The notes under the pieces were generated by a model, which saw nothing but the letters and a program-made list of their open reading frames with translations, ran no database searches and was not told the origin of the DNA. Both the position numbers and the translations under genes were made by a program. DNA of 64,000 nucleotides, taken from contig OV277861.1 in the NCBI GenBank assembly GCA_922989275.2, positions 20,676,479-20,740,478 on the forward strand, given 5' to 3'. Numbering within the stretch: position 1 is the first letter of the stretch; each line of letters opens with the position of its first letter. The stretch comes from Gari tellinella (taxonomy: Eukaryota; Mollusca; Bivalvia; Cardiida; Psammobiidae). Shown in pieces: positions 36,806-48,522 of this stretch.

Positions 36806-37052
36806 TTAACCCTTTCAATCTCAATGACGCCTTAAAGCGCGTGCGCAAACAGTCTGCGTCCTGGTCAGAGGCCACGACGCGGCTTCTGATTAGGACCCAA
36901 ACTGTCTGACACTCTTATCCATATTTATAAAATCATACAACCTGAAATCTAACTTTTAAGCATGTTTTGCAGAGAACAATACTGAAGCAGACGACAATAA
37001 AGCGATGAAAGGGATACAACTCTACCGAATAAGTTTATCATGAAAGGGTTAA
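36806..37052. mobile_element. Family A TTAA hairpin element
   Basis: TTAACCCTTTCAATCTCAAT at the left and TGAAAGGGTTAA at the right; diverged palindrome GGTCAGAGGCCACGACGCGG. It shares its right TTAA with the next element. Confidence 0.72.
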
Positions 37053-37222
37053 CCCTTTTAGTGTCATTGTTTGATCTGCTTTTAATATGGCGTCTCAGCA
37101 GTTGTTTCACGATATGATTTTAATCAGTCAAATTGTTTGGATCCTGATCAGACATCGCGTCTTATAAGTATCTAAATTATTGCTAAGTCGACTTTAGTCG
37201 CATATAGCGATAATAGGGTTAA
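37049..37222. mobile_element. Second TTAA element, end to end with the first
   Basis: Left TTAACCCTTTTAGTGTC, right ATAGGGTTAA; contains GGATCCTGATCAGACATCGC. 174 bp. Confidence 0.62.
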
Positions 37223-37630
37223 TCAAACGGTAGTGTATTTATGTGGCAGTGAAGATGTTTGCCTTGTTAGTAATTTCACCTGTTAATTGAACCTTGTGAA
37301 TTTGACCCGCTGTAGCTACCTCACTACCAGAATTGTGTCTGCTAAACCCATTTACTATATGCCTTCGTATGATATCGAGCGTTTCCGCGTGTATTTGCAC
37401 AGTAAAATACAAGTCTGTATCAGCCACCTTGTATCAGCCACTTTGTATTTTATTCTGACGTCGCTTTCGGTTTAATGTGACGTCATCTACGTACATGTGC
37501 AAGTGCCGCGTTATTCATTGTGGCAAACAAAAATTCTTGTTCTGCTTCAAATAACTAATGTATTTTGGATATAAGATGATTTAAACAATTATTTAGTTGT
37601 TTCTGATGTGTATTCAAGGCATATAATAAA

Positions 37631-37800
37631 CACATCACCAGTTGGCAGTGCGCTACAGAGTGTTGCATTTAGCTCTCGACGTTGTTGGCGGAACCAACCG
37701 ATCAGACTCGCGCCAAGGCGCTCGTCGGATCGGCTATTTCCGCCAAAAACGTCTCGAGCTAAATACATCACTCTGTATCGCACTGTCAACTGGTAATGTG
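37631..37800. repeat. 170-bp near-palindrome
   Basis: Arms CACATCACCAGTTGGCAGTG to GACGTTGTTGGCGGAA on the left pair with TTCCGCCAAAAACGTC to CAACTGGTAATGTG on the right, around an inner GCGCCAAGGCGC. The overlapping open frames on both strands here come from the symmetry and are not genes. Confidence 0.78.
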
Positions 37801-38076
37801 TATTTACTGCCATGCTACCACCTGCTTTAAACATGTATAGTCTGCTTTGCTTTCTTTCTATTTAAAGTATAGTAACTAAAGTAATATCTTACATCTTATG
37901 TCAAACAGTTTGCATCCGGAACAGACGCCGCGTTTGATATATGAAGAGCATTGAACAGTTTTGATATAATTCAGACGCCGAGTTACTCGGTATTTGATCA
38001 GGATCTTATAGGCTAGCAAATTCAATTCGACTCGTGGTATAAAGTGAAATATTTCATAGGCTTTTATTACTTTCAG

Positions 38077-38153
38077 ACGACAAAAATGCCGTCAGTCTTC
38101 CACTGATTCCTGGGATTGAAGATTCCGACTTTATCAGTGCTAGTTACATCAAC
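38077..38153 (+). CDS. RPTP exon: D1, SDFISASYIN
   Basis: Acceptor tttcag, donor gtaagt, phase 1 in and 0 out. It completes YPYDKN and ends SDFISASYIN, matching the family's D-Y-I-N-A-S-Y-I element. Confidence 0.88.
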
Positions 38154-38163
38154 GTAAGTTGGA

Positions 38164-38414
38164 TTAACCCATTACCTCATAGTCTGTTTCTAGTATTGAA
38201 AAAAGTGATCAACTAAAGCAGGTTGAAAGTAAAGCAGAGTGCGCCTTAAGGCGCATTCTGCTTTACTTTCAGCCTGCTTTAAGCCATCATCTGCTAGAAT
38301 ATAGCATATATTTCTTATAAAACATATTCATAGCTGGTTAAATATGATCTCTTTTCTTCAGAGGAAGAATTAATGAAAGGCGTAAAAAAGCGTATTTATG
38401 GGATAGTGGATTAA
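38164..38414. mobile_element. Family B TTAA hairpin element
   Basis: Starts TTAACCCATTACCTCATAG and ends GGATAGTGGATTAA; core hairpin AAAGCAGAGTGCGCCTTAAG plus GCGCATTCTGCTTT. Other well-bounded copies are at 38640, 51529, 52547 and 61225. Confidence 0.75.
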
Positions 38415-38639
38415 AGTACATGTGTCTGTACAGTAAACATAAAAATGGTCTAACTAGATGTTAATACTTTGGATATTGTAACTTTTAAATTGCTTAGAAT
38501 TAAGCGAACATGCCTCGGTATCACAAAAAATTGTGTAGGTCAAACTGTTCGAAAAATTAATTCTATGAAAATGCCATGTATATCGCGTTTTACAAATATT
38601 TGTAAACAGAATGACGTAGACATGAGTTCAATATCACAA

Positions 38640-38895
38640 TTATCCCTTTACCCCATAGCCTGTTTCTAGTTTTGAAAATAGGTGACTACCTACATGTAAA
38701 GCAGGTTGATCGTAAAGCAGAATGCGCCATAGGCGCATTCTGCTTTACTATCAGCCTGCTTTAAGCTATCATCTGATACAATATAGAAAACATTTCTTTT
38801 GCTACATATTCCTAGCTATATGAATTGGAAGTCTTTTCTTCAGTGGAGGAATAAATTAAAGTCGTAAAAGGATGTATTTATGGGGTAATGGATTA
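38640..38895. mobile_element. Family B TTAA hairpin element
   Basis: TTATCCCTTTACCCCATAGC ... GGGGTAATGGATTAT; core AAGCAGAATGCGCCATAGGC plus GCATTCTGCTTT. It lies 225 bp after another copy in the same intron. Confidence 0.72.
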
Positions 38896-38995
38896 TGCAA
38901 GAAATTACAGTAATACAAAAATTGCAAAGCTGCATACTTCCGCTTTTATTTGTTTTTCTATATAAAAATCAAATTGCGTAAACTTTTCTTTGCAG

Positions 38996-39032
38996 GGATT
39001 TGAGAAAACGAAACGCTACATTGCATCTCAAG
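38996..39032 (+). CDS. RPTP micro-exon: D1, KRYIASQG
   Basis: A 37-nt exon between tttgcag and gtaagt; phase 0 in and 1 out. It encodes GFEKTKRYIASQ, the conserved YIA(A/S)QGP element. It is too short to find without the family pattern and the flanking phases. Confidence 0.87.
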
Positions 39033-39070
39033 GTAAGTTTGTGAACTCTACAAGTCTCTGTCTACTACAG

Positions 39071-39300
39071 GTGGAGGTAGTCGAGGGGTAAAGCTCTCGA
39101 TTACGACGTCAGGAGTCGTGAGTTCGATCCCCCGTCGGACCAAGTCCTTCGGATGAGACTGTATAAAACGCGATCCGATGTATCAGGGCTTTACACTGGG
39201 CATTTTAAAATACCAGAAAATTTTGTCGATAATAAGAGTAGGGCATCGCGCCCGGGTTCTCTGTATTCGCTCCCCTCTCTCGGATGTCCATTTAGCCCAT
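39071..39300 (+). repeat. tRNA-derived SINE
   Basis: The first ~73 bp are tRNA-like: an A-box-like GGTAGTCGAGGGG and a B box GAGTTCGATCCCC, ending CGGACCA. CCTTCGGATGAGACTG follows, a word I recall from the central domain of bivalve SINEs. The 3' limit is uncertain. Confidence 0.68.
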
Positions 39301-39506
39301 ATATGACAGAAACGGACGTTAACAAACAAACAATGCCTTCTGACATTTGTCTGAATTGACATAGTGTCAAATGCTTGGTGTTTGTTACTTACATGATGGT
39401 ATGTGCTAGACAATGATGCATGTATCATAAAATTGTTTATTCTTTTCTTCAGTATATGTACTTTTAAAATGAGTTTGCACTTGCTTGATTACAGCAGTTG
39501 TATATA

Positions 39507-39749
39507 TTATCCCTTTCATGATACAATTATTCAGGAGATTGTTACCCCTTCACCGTTTCATTGTCATCTGCTTCTGTTTTGTTGTTTGCAATCCCGTTCT
39601 TAGTAAAAAAAATAAGTAAGTATGACTTAAGAAATTTCGATACGTCTGTCAGTTAAGATCTTGATCAGACGCCGCGTTACGCGGCGTCTGATCAGGATCC
39701 AAACTGTTTGCAAACGCGCTTTGAAGCGCGATTGAGAGTAAAAGGGTTA
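39507..39749. mobile_element. Family A TTAA element, reverse orientation
   Basis: TTATCCCTTTCATGATACAA at the left, perfect palindrome GATCAGACGCCGCGTTACGC plus GGCGTCTGATC near 39662-39692, and AAAAGGGTTAT at the right. Confidence 0.7.
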
Positions 39750-40400
39750 TATGGTAAATACGCCGTTACATTGAAATGTCTTGTGCATGTACATGTACTT
39801 GTTTAGGTCTAGATGCAAACATAGTATCTTATCATGTTATGATTATGTGTAATTAAGCTGCTTTTGCTAATAGTTTGCTGGCCAGACTTTCGTTCTACAT
39901 TTTCTTTATATATCCACAACTGGTTATAGTTACAAGTTTGTATTGAACTGTATTTGAGATTGTGATTTCTCTTTGAAATGAAAAGCCTATATGCTAAATT
40001 AAATGTATCCAATACAAATTGTGTGGCGCCAGATGTTTCTGCTATTGAGAGTTTATAATAAAACATCAACTTCTGAAAGCACTTGTCATTTTATACATTT
40101 TTGCACTTTCAGTTGGTCAATATGGGAATATATGGGGTGCAAAAAAGCTATATGGTTAGGGGCCGTAGGCTGAGCTTGATATCTGTTGCACTCAAAATGT
40201 CGAGTCTGTCGTATGTTACAATAAGTAACCCTTGCTGTACAAGCATACCAAGCGACCAAAACGCTATACCTAAAACGTACTGAATCATCATATAATTGGT
40301 GCTTAGTAAAGAAGTGATCAACGTTTTAGAAATATAATTTGGTATAATGGATTTTCAGTTGCAATTATAACTTACTGTATGTGTTTCTCTGATTTTGAAG

Positions 40401-40498
40401 GTGCTATGAAGGACACGATAAATGATGCATGGAGGATGATATGGAGTCATAACATATCGATGATTGTCATGCTCACACGATGCTACGAGCTTGGGAAG
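40401..40498 (+). CDS. RPTP exon: D1, DAWRMIW
   Basis: Acceptor tttgaag, donor gtcagg, phase 1 in and 0 out. It encodes AMKDTINDAWRMIW then MIVMLTRCYELGK, the conserved DFWRMIW and IVMLT core strand. The usual QGP reads QGA. Confidence 0.88.
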
Positions 40499-41390
40499 GT
40501 CAGGCGCCTTAGTAGATAAAATTATAATGTATAATATTGTGGTTTGAGACTAGCATTTGATAGAAATGTTATATATATATCAATTTAATAATACGTGTTT
40601 ATTTTGGCAAATTGACTAAGACTCAAATCAAGTTAAAAGGGAAACATAATATCAGTCAGTGTTAATGTGTGTACACTCTTTTGTATTTAAATATTATACA
40701 CGTAGCCATTTGGCAGAAGCTTCCAATTCGTACGGTTTCTAAGACCATGGCTTCTTTTCGAGATCGACCGCGGTTGTCTATTTACAGCAGAATATAAGTT
40801 TCAACACAGTAGCATGTCCGTGACGATGTAACACCTATACTGACTTAAGTAGACTGGGACAGGACATAAATTCGTCGGTTACGATCGAAAAAGACGAATA
40901 TGCAATTCTGCAAAAAATGGATTTTTCCTGTTTTCGATTATGTATATTTTGAATTATTTTCCCGCTTCGAATGCGATTATATCGGTATTGATAACCAATA
41001 AAACGGATGAGATATAGTCACGTGATCATATCTCGTATTCCGATTGGTTCCAATATTTGACCGGTCAAAAAGGTCGTATATGCAATGAAAACCCGATGGA
41101 TACTGATGTTAAACAAGTCGTGTCGTCGACATCATAACATACCCTTAGGGTCTCTCTTCGACAGTAAGTAGCAATTATCTCAACTATTTTGATGCAATAT
41201 CCAACGATTCGAAAATTGCGACAAAGATTATACATACTAATATTTTTTAATAACTGCAATTTAGCTGTTATTCAATATTAGACCGGTCAAAAAGGTCCTA
41301 TATGCAATGTAACAAGTGACTTTTTGTATCTCCTGAAAATCTCCGATTCGAACGACACCGATGAATAATTTATACTGTATATCCAGCCGA

Positions 41391-41637
41391 TTAACTCTTT
41401 CACTGCCAACGGCGCCAAAAAGGCAATTTTGCAAACACATTGGATTCTGATCAGACGCCGCGTAACGCGGCGTCTGATTAGGATCCAAACTGTTTATTAC
41501 TCGTAACGATATGTTTTAAGTCATACTACATTGCTTCTCACTTTGGAATGATTTTGCAATCAATAAATTTGAAGCAGATTACAATGAAACGGTAATGGGG
41601 TTAACATCTCACGATTAATTTGGCAGCGAAAGAGTAA
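41391..41637. mobile_element. Family A TTAA hairpin element
   Basis: TTAACTCTTTCACTGCCAAC at the left, GCGAAAGAGTAA at the right, core GATCAGACGCCGCGTAACGC plus GGCGTCTGATT. The cleanest complete copy here. Confidence 0.73.
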
Positions 41638-41966
41638 CATGTAATGTGCGACTACTTTATATTGAACAACCTACCATTTAACTTCATGACACGATGCTGT
41701 GTAAAGCTGAAAATGCGTAATACGTTCCAATTTTACAAAAACGCAACACAAACGCGATGCAGCAAAATTTGGAAGGTTGGTTTGAAAACGTAGACAATAT
41801 AGTTTTATCACAGTGACTAATCGCTTTGAGTCTGTTGAAACGCTGGCGTCCGGCCTGGTTCCACAGTACGCGCATGTACAGCTATGGGTTAGCTAAAACT
41901 TGGAAATAATAATGTAAACCCCCATTATGTTCAATAAAGATACCGGTAGTTATTTTTATCTTTCAG

Positions 41967-42086
41967 TTAAAATGTGAGCGATATTGGCCTGTGGAGGGAA
42001 GTGTGCAGTATGGGGATATTACAGTCAAAATACAACTTACAGATGAGTATGCCGAGTATACCATACGGACCTTTGAACTGAGAAAG
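41967..42086 (+). CDS. RPTP exon: D1, CERYWP
   Basis: Acceptor ctttcag, donor gtaatc, phase 0-0, 40 codons. LKCERYWPVEGSVQYGD then YTIRTFELRK; KC-x-YWP and the R-x-F beta strand are standard D1 landmarks. Confidence 0.88.
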
Positions 42087-42894
42087 GTAATCTAGTAATC
42101 GTCTATAATAATTATAATTATTCGACTTTGTTAATTGATGCTGTATTTACTTGGTTACCGATGACATTTCAAATGAACAATTCCAGTTTCTAATTTATTT
42201 CCCGTCCTTATTTTACAATAGAGACCTTCAATGTTTTGCAAAAAGAGTTACAATGTACAATGTGTTCCAATGGATCGAAATAGGACCCTTAGGAACTTGG
42301 TCTAAACGGGTTGTATATGACTAAATTACGCGTTACATGTATATTAGTCGTATGGACTGAGCTTTCAAGACGTTGCAATAACAGACCTATATTTACTATA
42401 GTTTATAAATAGTTAGCACACGTTTTAAAACCGTCATTTATTCGAACAGGTAATTGTTGTGGCAATTCAATATTTTATATTGTATGTTAAACATTAAATT
42501 GGATCATATGCAGATGTTTTAGGTTAAACATCAAATCATTGTTGGTAATGATAATCAAGATGTTCTTATTATATTATTTATTGATAGATGCGTGTAGTTC
42601 ACAGTTTTTCTAGCAATCTGTTTAGCGGGCTAATCTATGAAGAAGCAGACACATTAAACTAAGCACTGAAGTTTTAGTATCTGACTCGGATTAGAACTTA
42701 CCTTATACAAATCATACATTTTGATCAGGGTTTACATCTTTTTGCAAGTGGTCAGTTCGACTACGGTGAAGAAGAAACGTTTAAGTAATGCGACTGCTCT
42801 GTACATAACACAATACTTCAAAATGTTCTTATTGAAGACTGCACATGTCGTTAAGATCATCTTTTGATAGACTACTTCAAACACGTGTAACATT

Positions 42895-43085
42895 TTTACC
42901 CTTCAGTCTGTTTCAATGTATGAAGAACAAGTGGTCTCTTAAAGCAGGTTGAAAGTGAAACAGAAGGTGTCTTAATGTGCATTCGGCTCTTCTTTCAGTC
43001 TGCTTTAGACTATCATGTGTTAGGGTATAGAAGCTTGTTTTATTGCGCATATTTACGACTACGACTGTCAAAAATGCGTATTAAT
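42895..43085. repeat. Worn family B copy
   Basis: TTTACCCTTCAGTCTGTTTC, then AAAGCAGGTTGAAAGTGAAA and the matching right arm TTCAGTCTGCTTTAGAC. The ends have decayed. Confidence 0.55.
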
Positions 43086-43134
43086 GGAGAAGTAGTCTCT
43101 TACTTAGATATGTATTTCTACAAATGTACACATA

Positions 43135-43327
43135 CAGTTGAACTTCGATATCTCGAACTCGGTTATGTCGAACATAACCGTATTTCAAATTTAAAACGTG
43201 GCTTAGCCACGTTTTAACTGTGTAATACGTGTATGTATGACTTAACCGAGCATGAAATATTGCAATCCATGTGTCAACAAATCGGATAGTTCCAATTATA
43301 CGAGTTCGAGATATCGAAGTTCGACTG
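43135..43327. mobile_element. TA-flanked MITE at a splice acceptor
   Basis: 193 bp; left CAGTTGAACTTCGATATCTC, right GAGATATCGAAGTTCGACTG, an almost perfect inverted pair. Same family as 34286-34440, with an extra inner palindrome AAAACGTGGCTTAGCCACG. Left flank TA, right flank TT. The exon starts 9 nt after it. Confidence 0.82.
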
Positions 43328-43336
43328 TTTCTATAG

Positions 43337-43491
43337 AAAGGAACGTCTGAAATCAAACATACGAAGCAGTACCACTTTACTGGATGGCCAGACAAGGACG
43401 TGCCAGATGACACACTGACGCTTGTACAGTTCTGGAGGATTGTCAAATACAGTGACAAGGCAGCCACCAGTCCCTGGATGGTGCACTGCAG
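43337..43491 (+). CDS. RPTP exon: D1, WPD loop and catalytic Cys
   Basis: Acceptor tctatag, donor gtaaat, phase 0 in and 2 out, 155 nt. It encodes QYHFTGWPDKDVPDD, the mobile WPD loop with the general acid Asp, and ends VHC-(AG), so the catalytic Cys is its last complete codon. A MITE ends only 9 nt before the exon. Confidence 0.9.
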
Positions 43492-43557
43492 GTAAATTCA
43501 GGGCTGCCATTTCTCCGGATTTTTCCTAAATCTTAGGATTGTTTTCATGTACATGGT

Positions 43558-43675
43558 AGCTTAAAGCAGGCTGAAAGTGAAGCATAATTCGCCTTAAAGC
43601 GCATTCTGCTTTACTTCCAGCCTACTTTTAGCAGCCACGTGTCAACAAAACTAGAAACAGACGATGGGGTAAAGG
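43558..43675. repeat. Family B hairpin core
   Basis: TTAAAGCAGGCTGAAAGTGA and the reverse arm TTACTTCCAGCCTAC around GCCTTAAAGCGC, ending GATGGGGTAAAGG. One terminus is unclear. Confidence 0.6.
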
Positions 43676-44385
43676 TACGATTCGTAAAATCGAACTTGAA
43701 AAATGCAAATTTGGAAATCTTAGGATTTTTCATGTCAACTTATGGCAGCCCTGTAAATTTATAACACTGACATAATGTAATAACAGTAGTATTGCGTTAT
43801 TATTCTTTCCAAATAATGCTAAAATTGTATGTTTTTTGTTAAAATTTTGAAACAAGATCAGATCTCATGAAGTTAAACATTATATTTCTTTAAGTTTGCG
43901 TCTAGTTGCGTTTAAATGGGAGAAAAGAACACATTCTCAGCGTATAAAGCATTATCCGCCTTATCCTGAGTTTATTATCAATTAGTAACAGTTTGGTTCT
44001 ACATAAGTGGCGGGTAATATTGTTATTACCAGTTAACAGAACAGGAAAGTCAAGATCTAGAAGAAACTGTAGATTTTCTAGGCATGCACACGGAATGGCC
44101 GTTCTTAAAGTAGAGATTTATTAGGAAATATGAGTTATCGATGTCAGTTTAAGAGACAGTGTGCAGTGGTAGAATATTTTAATCAAAGACAACTGAAGCA
44201 ATTTATGCAAAAATCAAAGACAACTGAACCAATATATGCAAAAATAACGAACGTAGCAGAAAACATAACAACAGTCAGACGTGTTCAAGCTGACAATACT
44301 CACAGAAACATGGCGATATGTAAAGACAGTTAACTGCATAACACTATACCACACAGCCGGCTTCTAGTTTATAATAGGTTACAAC

Positions 44386-44608
44386 TTAACCCTTTCATGA
44401 TCAAATTTATCGACAGGTTTTTACCCTTTTTATCGCCATATTGTCGTCTGCTTCAATATTGTTGTCTGCAATACCGTTTCAAAGTTAGATTTAAGGCAGT
44501 GTAACTGACGTTATTTCAAAACAAGTAGTAAACAGTTTAGATTCCTGTCCGGATCAAAACTGCTCGTATATGCGGTTTATGGCGCCATTGAAAGCGATGC
44601 ATTCGTTA
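44386..44608. mobile_element. Family A TTAA element, worn
   Basis: TTAACCCTTTCATGATCAAA at the left, CGTCTGCTTCAATATTG, and GCGCCATTGAAAGCG at the right. The palindrome has mostly decayed. Confidence 0.55.
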
Positions 44609-44989
44609 AGCAATATACAACTAAAATATAAAATATGATTTTTAAGGGTATTTCCATGACTGTATAGATTGGAGCTAGTGTTTTTATTGAGGAATACATT
44701 AGAGGCCTAAACATTTGTATTTTTGCGTAGAGTTCAACAAATACTGGAGAAACTTAACTTTCTGCTTTATTTAAAGTAAGCGCGATTTTCTATATGATTT
44801 GGAAAACTTATAATCCATCGATATAAGCGGCATTTAATGTTGTTAAATATTGATTCGGACGTGATTTGCGTAATTTTGTTACATATTTAGAATTTAAGCA
44901 TACGTTGATGTCAAAATTAATGCACTCCATATAATCAACACAATTTTGATACTATGCCCAGCAAACTAATATATTTATCTATAAAACAG

Positions 44990-45125
44990 TGCTGGTATAG
45001 GCCGGACAGGAACCTTCATAGCCCTGGATTACTTGTATGACCAAGGAAAGGCAACAGATACTGTAGATATTAGACAATGCGCCCGTGATCTACGATACCA
45101 GCGGGTTAACATGGTGCAAACAAAG
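44990..45125 (+). CDS. RPTP exon: D1, phosphate-binding loop
   Basis: Acceptor aaaacag, donor gtgtgt, phase 2 in and 0 out. Across the junction it gives HCSAGIGRTGTFIALDYL, an intact P-loop with the invariant Arg, then YQRVNMVQTK, the Q-loop Gln. Confidence 0.9.
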
Positions 45126-45656
45126 GTGTGTAGCAAATATAAGCATTATAATATGTACGGTAGATCCTCTACATTACGGTCACTATTATTAGGCAAATTG
45201 ATTTATGAAAGAAAAGCTTTCAAACAAGACGATAGTAAAACAGAAAGTTCCTAAAGGAGTTGACCGTAATATGGAAGTTTTATTGAACTACAGTGGATGA
45301 GACGGTGTTACTTCTATGTTTATACGAAACTTAACTCAAACGACATAAAACACTGAAATCTTTAAAAATAACTACATTTTCAAACAGTTGACAATTTATG
45401 TAAAATCAGAGTGGAGAACAGTTCGGAGCATGATCAGAAATGGCGAAACACTTTTTTTCGAATGTCAAACATATAAGACCCTTGTCGCACGCTTAGATAG
45501 GCGATGTTTTATATAAATTAGCCGTGTCATGAGAAAACATGACTTCTTACATTGCAAATAGTGTCGATCAAGACCAGCCGTTGCGACACTGTTTGAAAGT
45601 CATTTTATGTAGCAGTATTATATACGGTAGTTGGTAGTATATATCAAATACAGAGC

Positions 45657-45818
45657 ATGGGATGACAACGGTGCTTGGTCTGTACAATATTACACTGCAA
45701 TAATGCTGGATTCTGTCCATGACACGGCTCAAATCTATGGGATGACAATAGTGCTTGGTCTGTACAATATTGCACTGCAATAAGGCTGGGTTCTGTTCAT
45801 GACACGGCTAAAATCTAA
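45657..45818. repeat. Two-copy tandem duplication, 80 bp period
   Basis: GGGATGACAACGGTGCTTGG at 45659 repeats at 45739 with few differences; each unit ends CATGACACGGCT-AAATCTA. Confidence 0.85.
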
Positions 45819-46304
45819 ATTGTTTGCTACTGAAAGAAAAGAAAGGAAAAACTAGAGAAGTTTCTATAGGAGGCCTCTGATCAGGGCCTACTTTCTGGAA
45901 AGTGTAAATCTCACAGATAACGTATTTGTATATGATGAGTATACTCGTCGCTAGGGTTGAATGTGTTAAAATGAGTTTGAATATTCATTTACGACAGACT
46001 TGTAAAACCTTCATAAAATGTAATTGCACTATCACCTGTATTTGGCAACTAAGACATATAAAAAACACGGAAGCATTTTTTTTTTGTAATGCAATGATGA
46101 CACTAATAGTGAGTTCAGTATATTTAAATATTCTTGTCCAAACCGCTATCTGTTAAATAAGAACCGTTCGATTTCTGATCTGCATCCAAACTATTAACTA
46201 TATTCAATCGTTCACAAGTGATGTGTGGTTGCATAATGCATATTGGAAAACGGCTTTATATGTTTATAAACGGCAGAATACTGAATGGACTTTCTTAATT
46301 CTAG

Positions 46305-46454
46305 GATCAATACGAGTTTGTTCATCAAGCCGTGCTGGAAGCATTGAACCCAGTTGGAACGTCGTTTTGGATGGACGAATTTCATGCAAAATGGAAATCA
46401 CTGGCGGGTGAAAACATTTCAGATAAAAATGGACACATTTTCAGAGAATACAAG
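46305..46454 (+). CDS. RPTP exon: end of D1
   Basis: Acceptor ttctag, donor gtaacc, phase 0-0, 50 codons. DQYEFVHQAVLEAL closes D1, and WMDEFHAKWKSL starts the linker to D2. Confidence 0.88.
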
Positions 46455-46838
46455 GTAACCTAGGTGTTATGTTGAAATGCTAAAACTAAGAGTTTCTGTC
46501 TCGTTTTAACGAACTAAAATGAAAACAAAATGCATAAGGTTGAGCAAAGGAAAGTCCGATCTGTTAAATAGTTTGGAACCAAGTCAAACGCCTAATTACT
46601 CGGCGTCTGCTCTTGCTCCAAAGTTTTAGCAATGCATATAATTGTTCAACTCGTTTAATTGCTGAAAGAATAAAAATATTTTCCACATACTGATGAGTGT
46701 TTCATGACTCTGAACTATTATTTACCCAGCGTATGATGTGATCATGAACTGTTTGAAACCGAAATGATTGTCTAAGTATACACGAATAACCTCTTCCCAC
46801 CTATAGCCACATGCTGATCTGCAACATTGCTCTTTTAG

Positions 46839-46983
46839 GCAATCACAGAGGAATCCATGGATGACCTAGATGACAGTGAATACGTATATGGCTCATTCAA
46901 TACGTATTTCTCGAAGGACGATTTTAGCGATTCGCTCAAACCAGAGAATACAGAAAAGTCACGGATGTTAACGATACTACCGC
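46839..46983 (+). CDS. RPTP exon: D1-D2 linker and start of D2
   Basis: Acceptor cttttag, donor gtaagc, phase 0 in and 1 out. An acidic linker (ESMDDLDDSEY) leads to KPENTEKSRMLTILP, the D2 counterpart of the NRYK-ILP element, with SRM in place of NRY. Confidence 0.83.
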
Positions 46984-48389
46984 GTAAGCATCCGATGTTC
47001 AAGAGAATGTTTAGTAACACTTAACTAGTATTTCTAGTACCGTAGTTAACGCTCGTACTGCTACTTTGTTGTCATAGTCCATATAACACGGTTATTGCCA
47101 TATTATCATAGGCTTAAACATTATGTCTGCTTTAATATAAAACGTTGGCATTTTATGCACTGGTGACTTAACAAAGATTGGAATCGGAGTCAAACACTTT
47201 TGATCCAGCATACGACTGATTAACTATTCACTTATGCAGGGATATTGGCAGACGGTTGTTTAAATAAGCTATGTCATATGTTTTCTATTTTACTCTCAAC
47301 ATGCTTCAAGTATCTATTTACACGTATGCAGGAAAAGTGTCGTTCTGTGACTCTTAATCAGAAACTGGTAGAAGTGGAAACTGTTTGGAAAAGGTTTACC
47401 GTATATCGTCAGCTTTATTGACCATGTAATGACTAATGACCTTCACCTGACAGAGTTTCAAACATTTAGAAATCACGACTAAAAATGCATAGACGCACAT
47501 GTAGTTTCTGTATAAAAAGTGTTTGAAGTTGAGCGCATCAGTGAAAAGGAGCGAAATTGTTTTTTTCTAAGGGGTTCACAACCAAAAACAAGAACATATG
47601 ATATATCGTTCAATGACAGTTGTTATTATTGATATGCATAATGTTGAAAATGTACACAGCGGCGGCTTTAAAGTATCACGGTCGTTTCAGAAAAAGATAT
47701 GACGTAATAATTGTGAGGTCATATTGTAGATTATCCAGTTCTACAGATTAGCGCAAGATCTGTAACTGAAATTGGCTTTTGAGGAGTTGATAGTATACCT
47801 TCTAACCCGATTAGTACAGCGTAACTATAAAAGTGTATCACATACAGCCGCATCTGGCAGTGAAATAAAGACAGTGAACTATGAGTATTTGGGCTTCGGC
47901 CCAACATGTTCTAGCCAAGCGCTTCCTGTAGCAGGACGCCAAATGATGTCATTTGTGATGATGTTACCGTAAACAACGTCATGTTTTGGCGGAAAATATA
48001 TATGGTGGAGGGACAACAAACTACGTTTTCTGTTAACTTAATAGGGGTTTTAAAAAGGTTATTTGATAAATTGAATTTCTCATTCGTGCTGAATACTTAT
48101 CATTTTTAGTAAATTCTTTGACTAAAATCAAGGCGCGCGTCATATTATTTTAGTCACCTAGTTTGTTAAAAATGATAAATATGGAGCACTCATATAAGAT
48201 CCTCTATATATAAAACAACATATTAGTATTGACTATAAACTGAAATGAGCTATGGGAATTTCTCATATTTCGTAATCTTATTTTGTCTGTAAGATCTCTG
48301 GTCCGAATCCCAGGCACGATCGGAATATGAATATATTTATATAACGTTTTTATACAAATAATTAAAACTATAAATGTATTGTATTACAG
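46984..48389. other. Intron with small hairpin and Crypton-like terminus
   Basis: TTGGGCTTCGGCCCAA hairpin near 47888 and, at about 48055-48215, a terminus like the Crypton-like 3' end (ACTCATATAAGATCCTCTAT). A B-box-like GGTCCGAATCCC near 48300 may be a SINE scrap. No exon. Confidence 0.45.
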
Positions 48390-48463
48390 AAAACAAAAAC
48401 AGACCTATCCTCTCATCAACAGCCCACTATCAAAATAACTACATTAATGCAGTTTTTCTGTCG
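48390..48463 (+). CDS. RPTP exon: D2, YINAVFL
   Basis: Acceptor attacag, donor gtaagt, phase 1 in and 0 out. It encodes NKNRPILSSTAHYQNNYINAV and FLS, equivalent to the D1 exon at 38077. Confidence 0.85.
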
Positions 48464-48522
48464 GTAAGTACTTGTACGAGGGTGCTTCCAAAAGTAATGT
48501 TACTTGATCTATAACTTCGATA

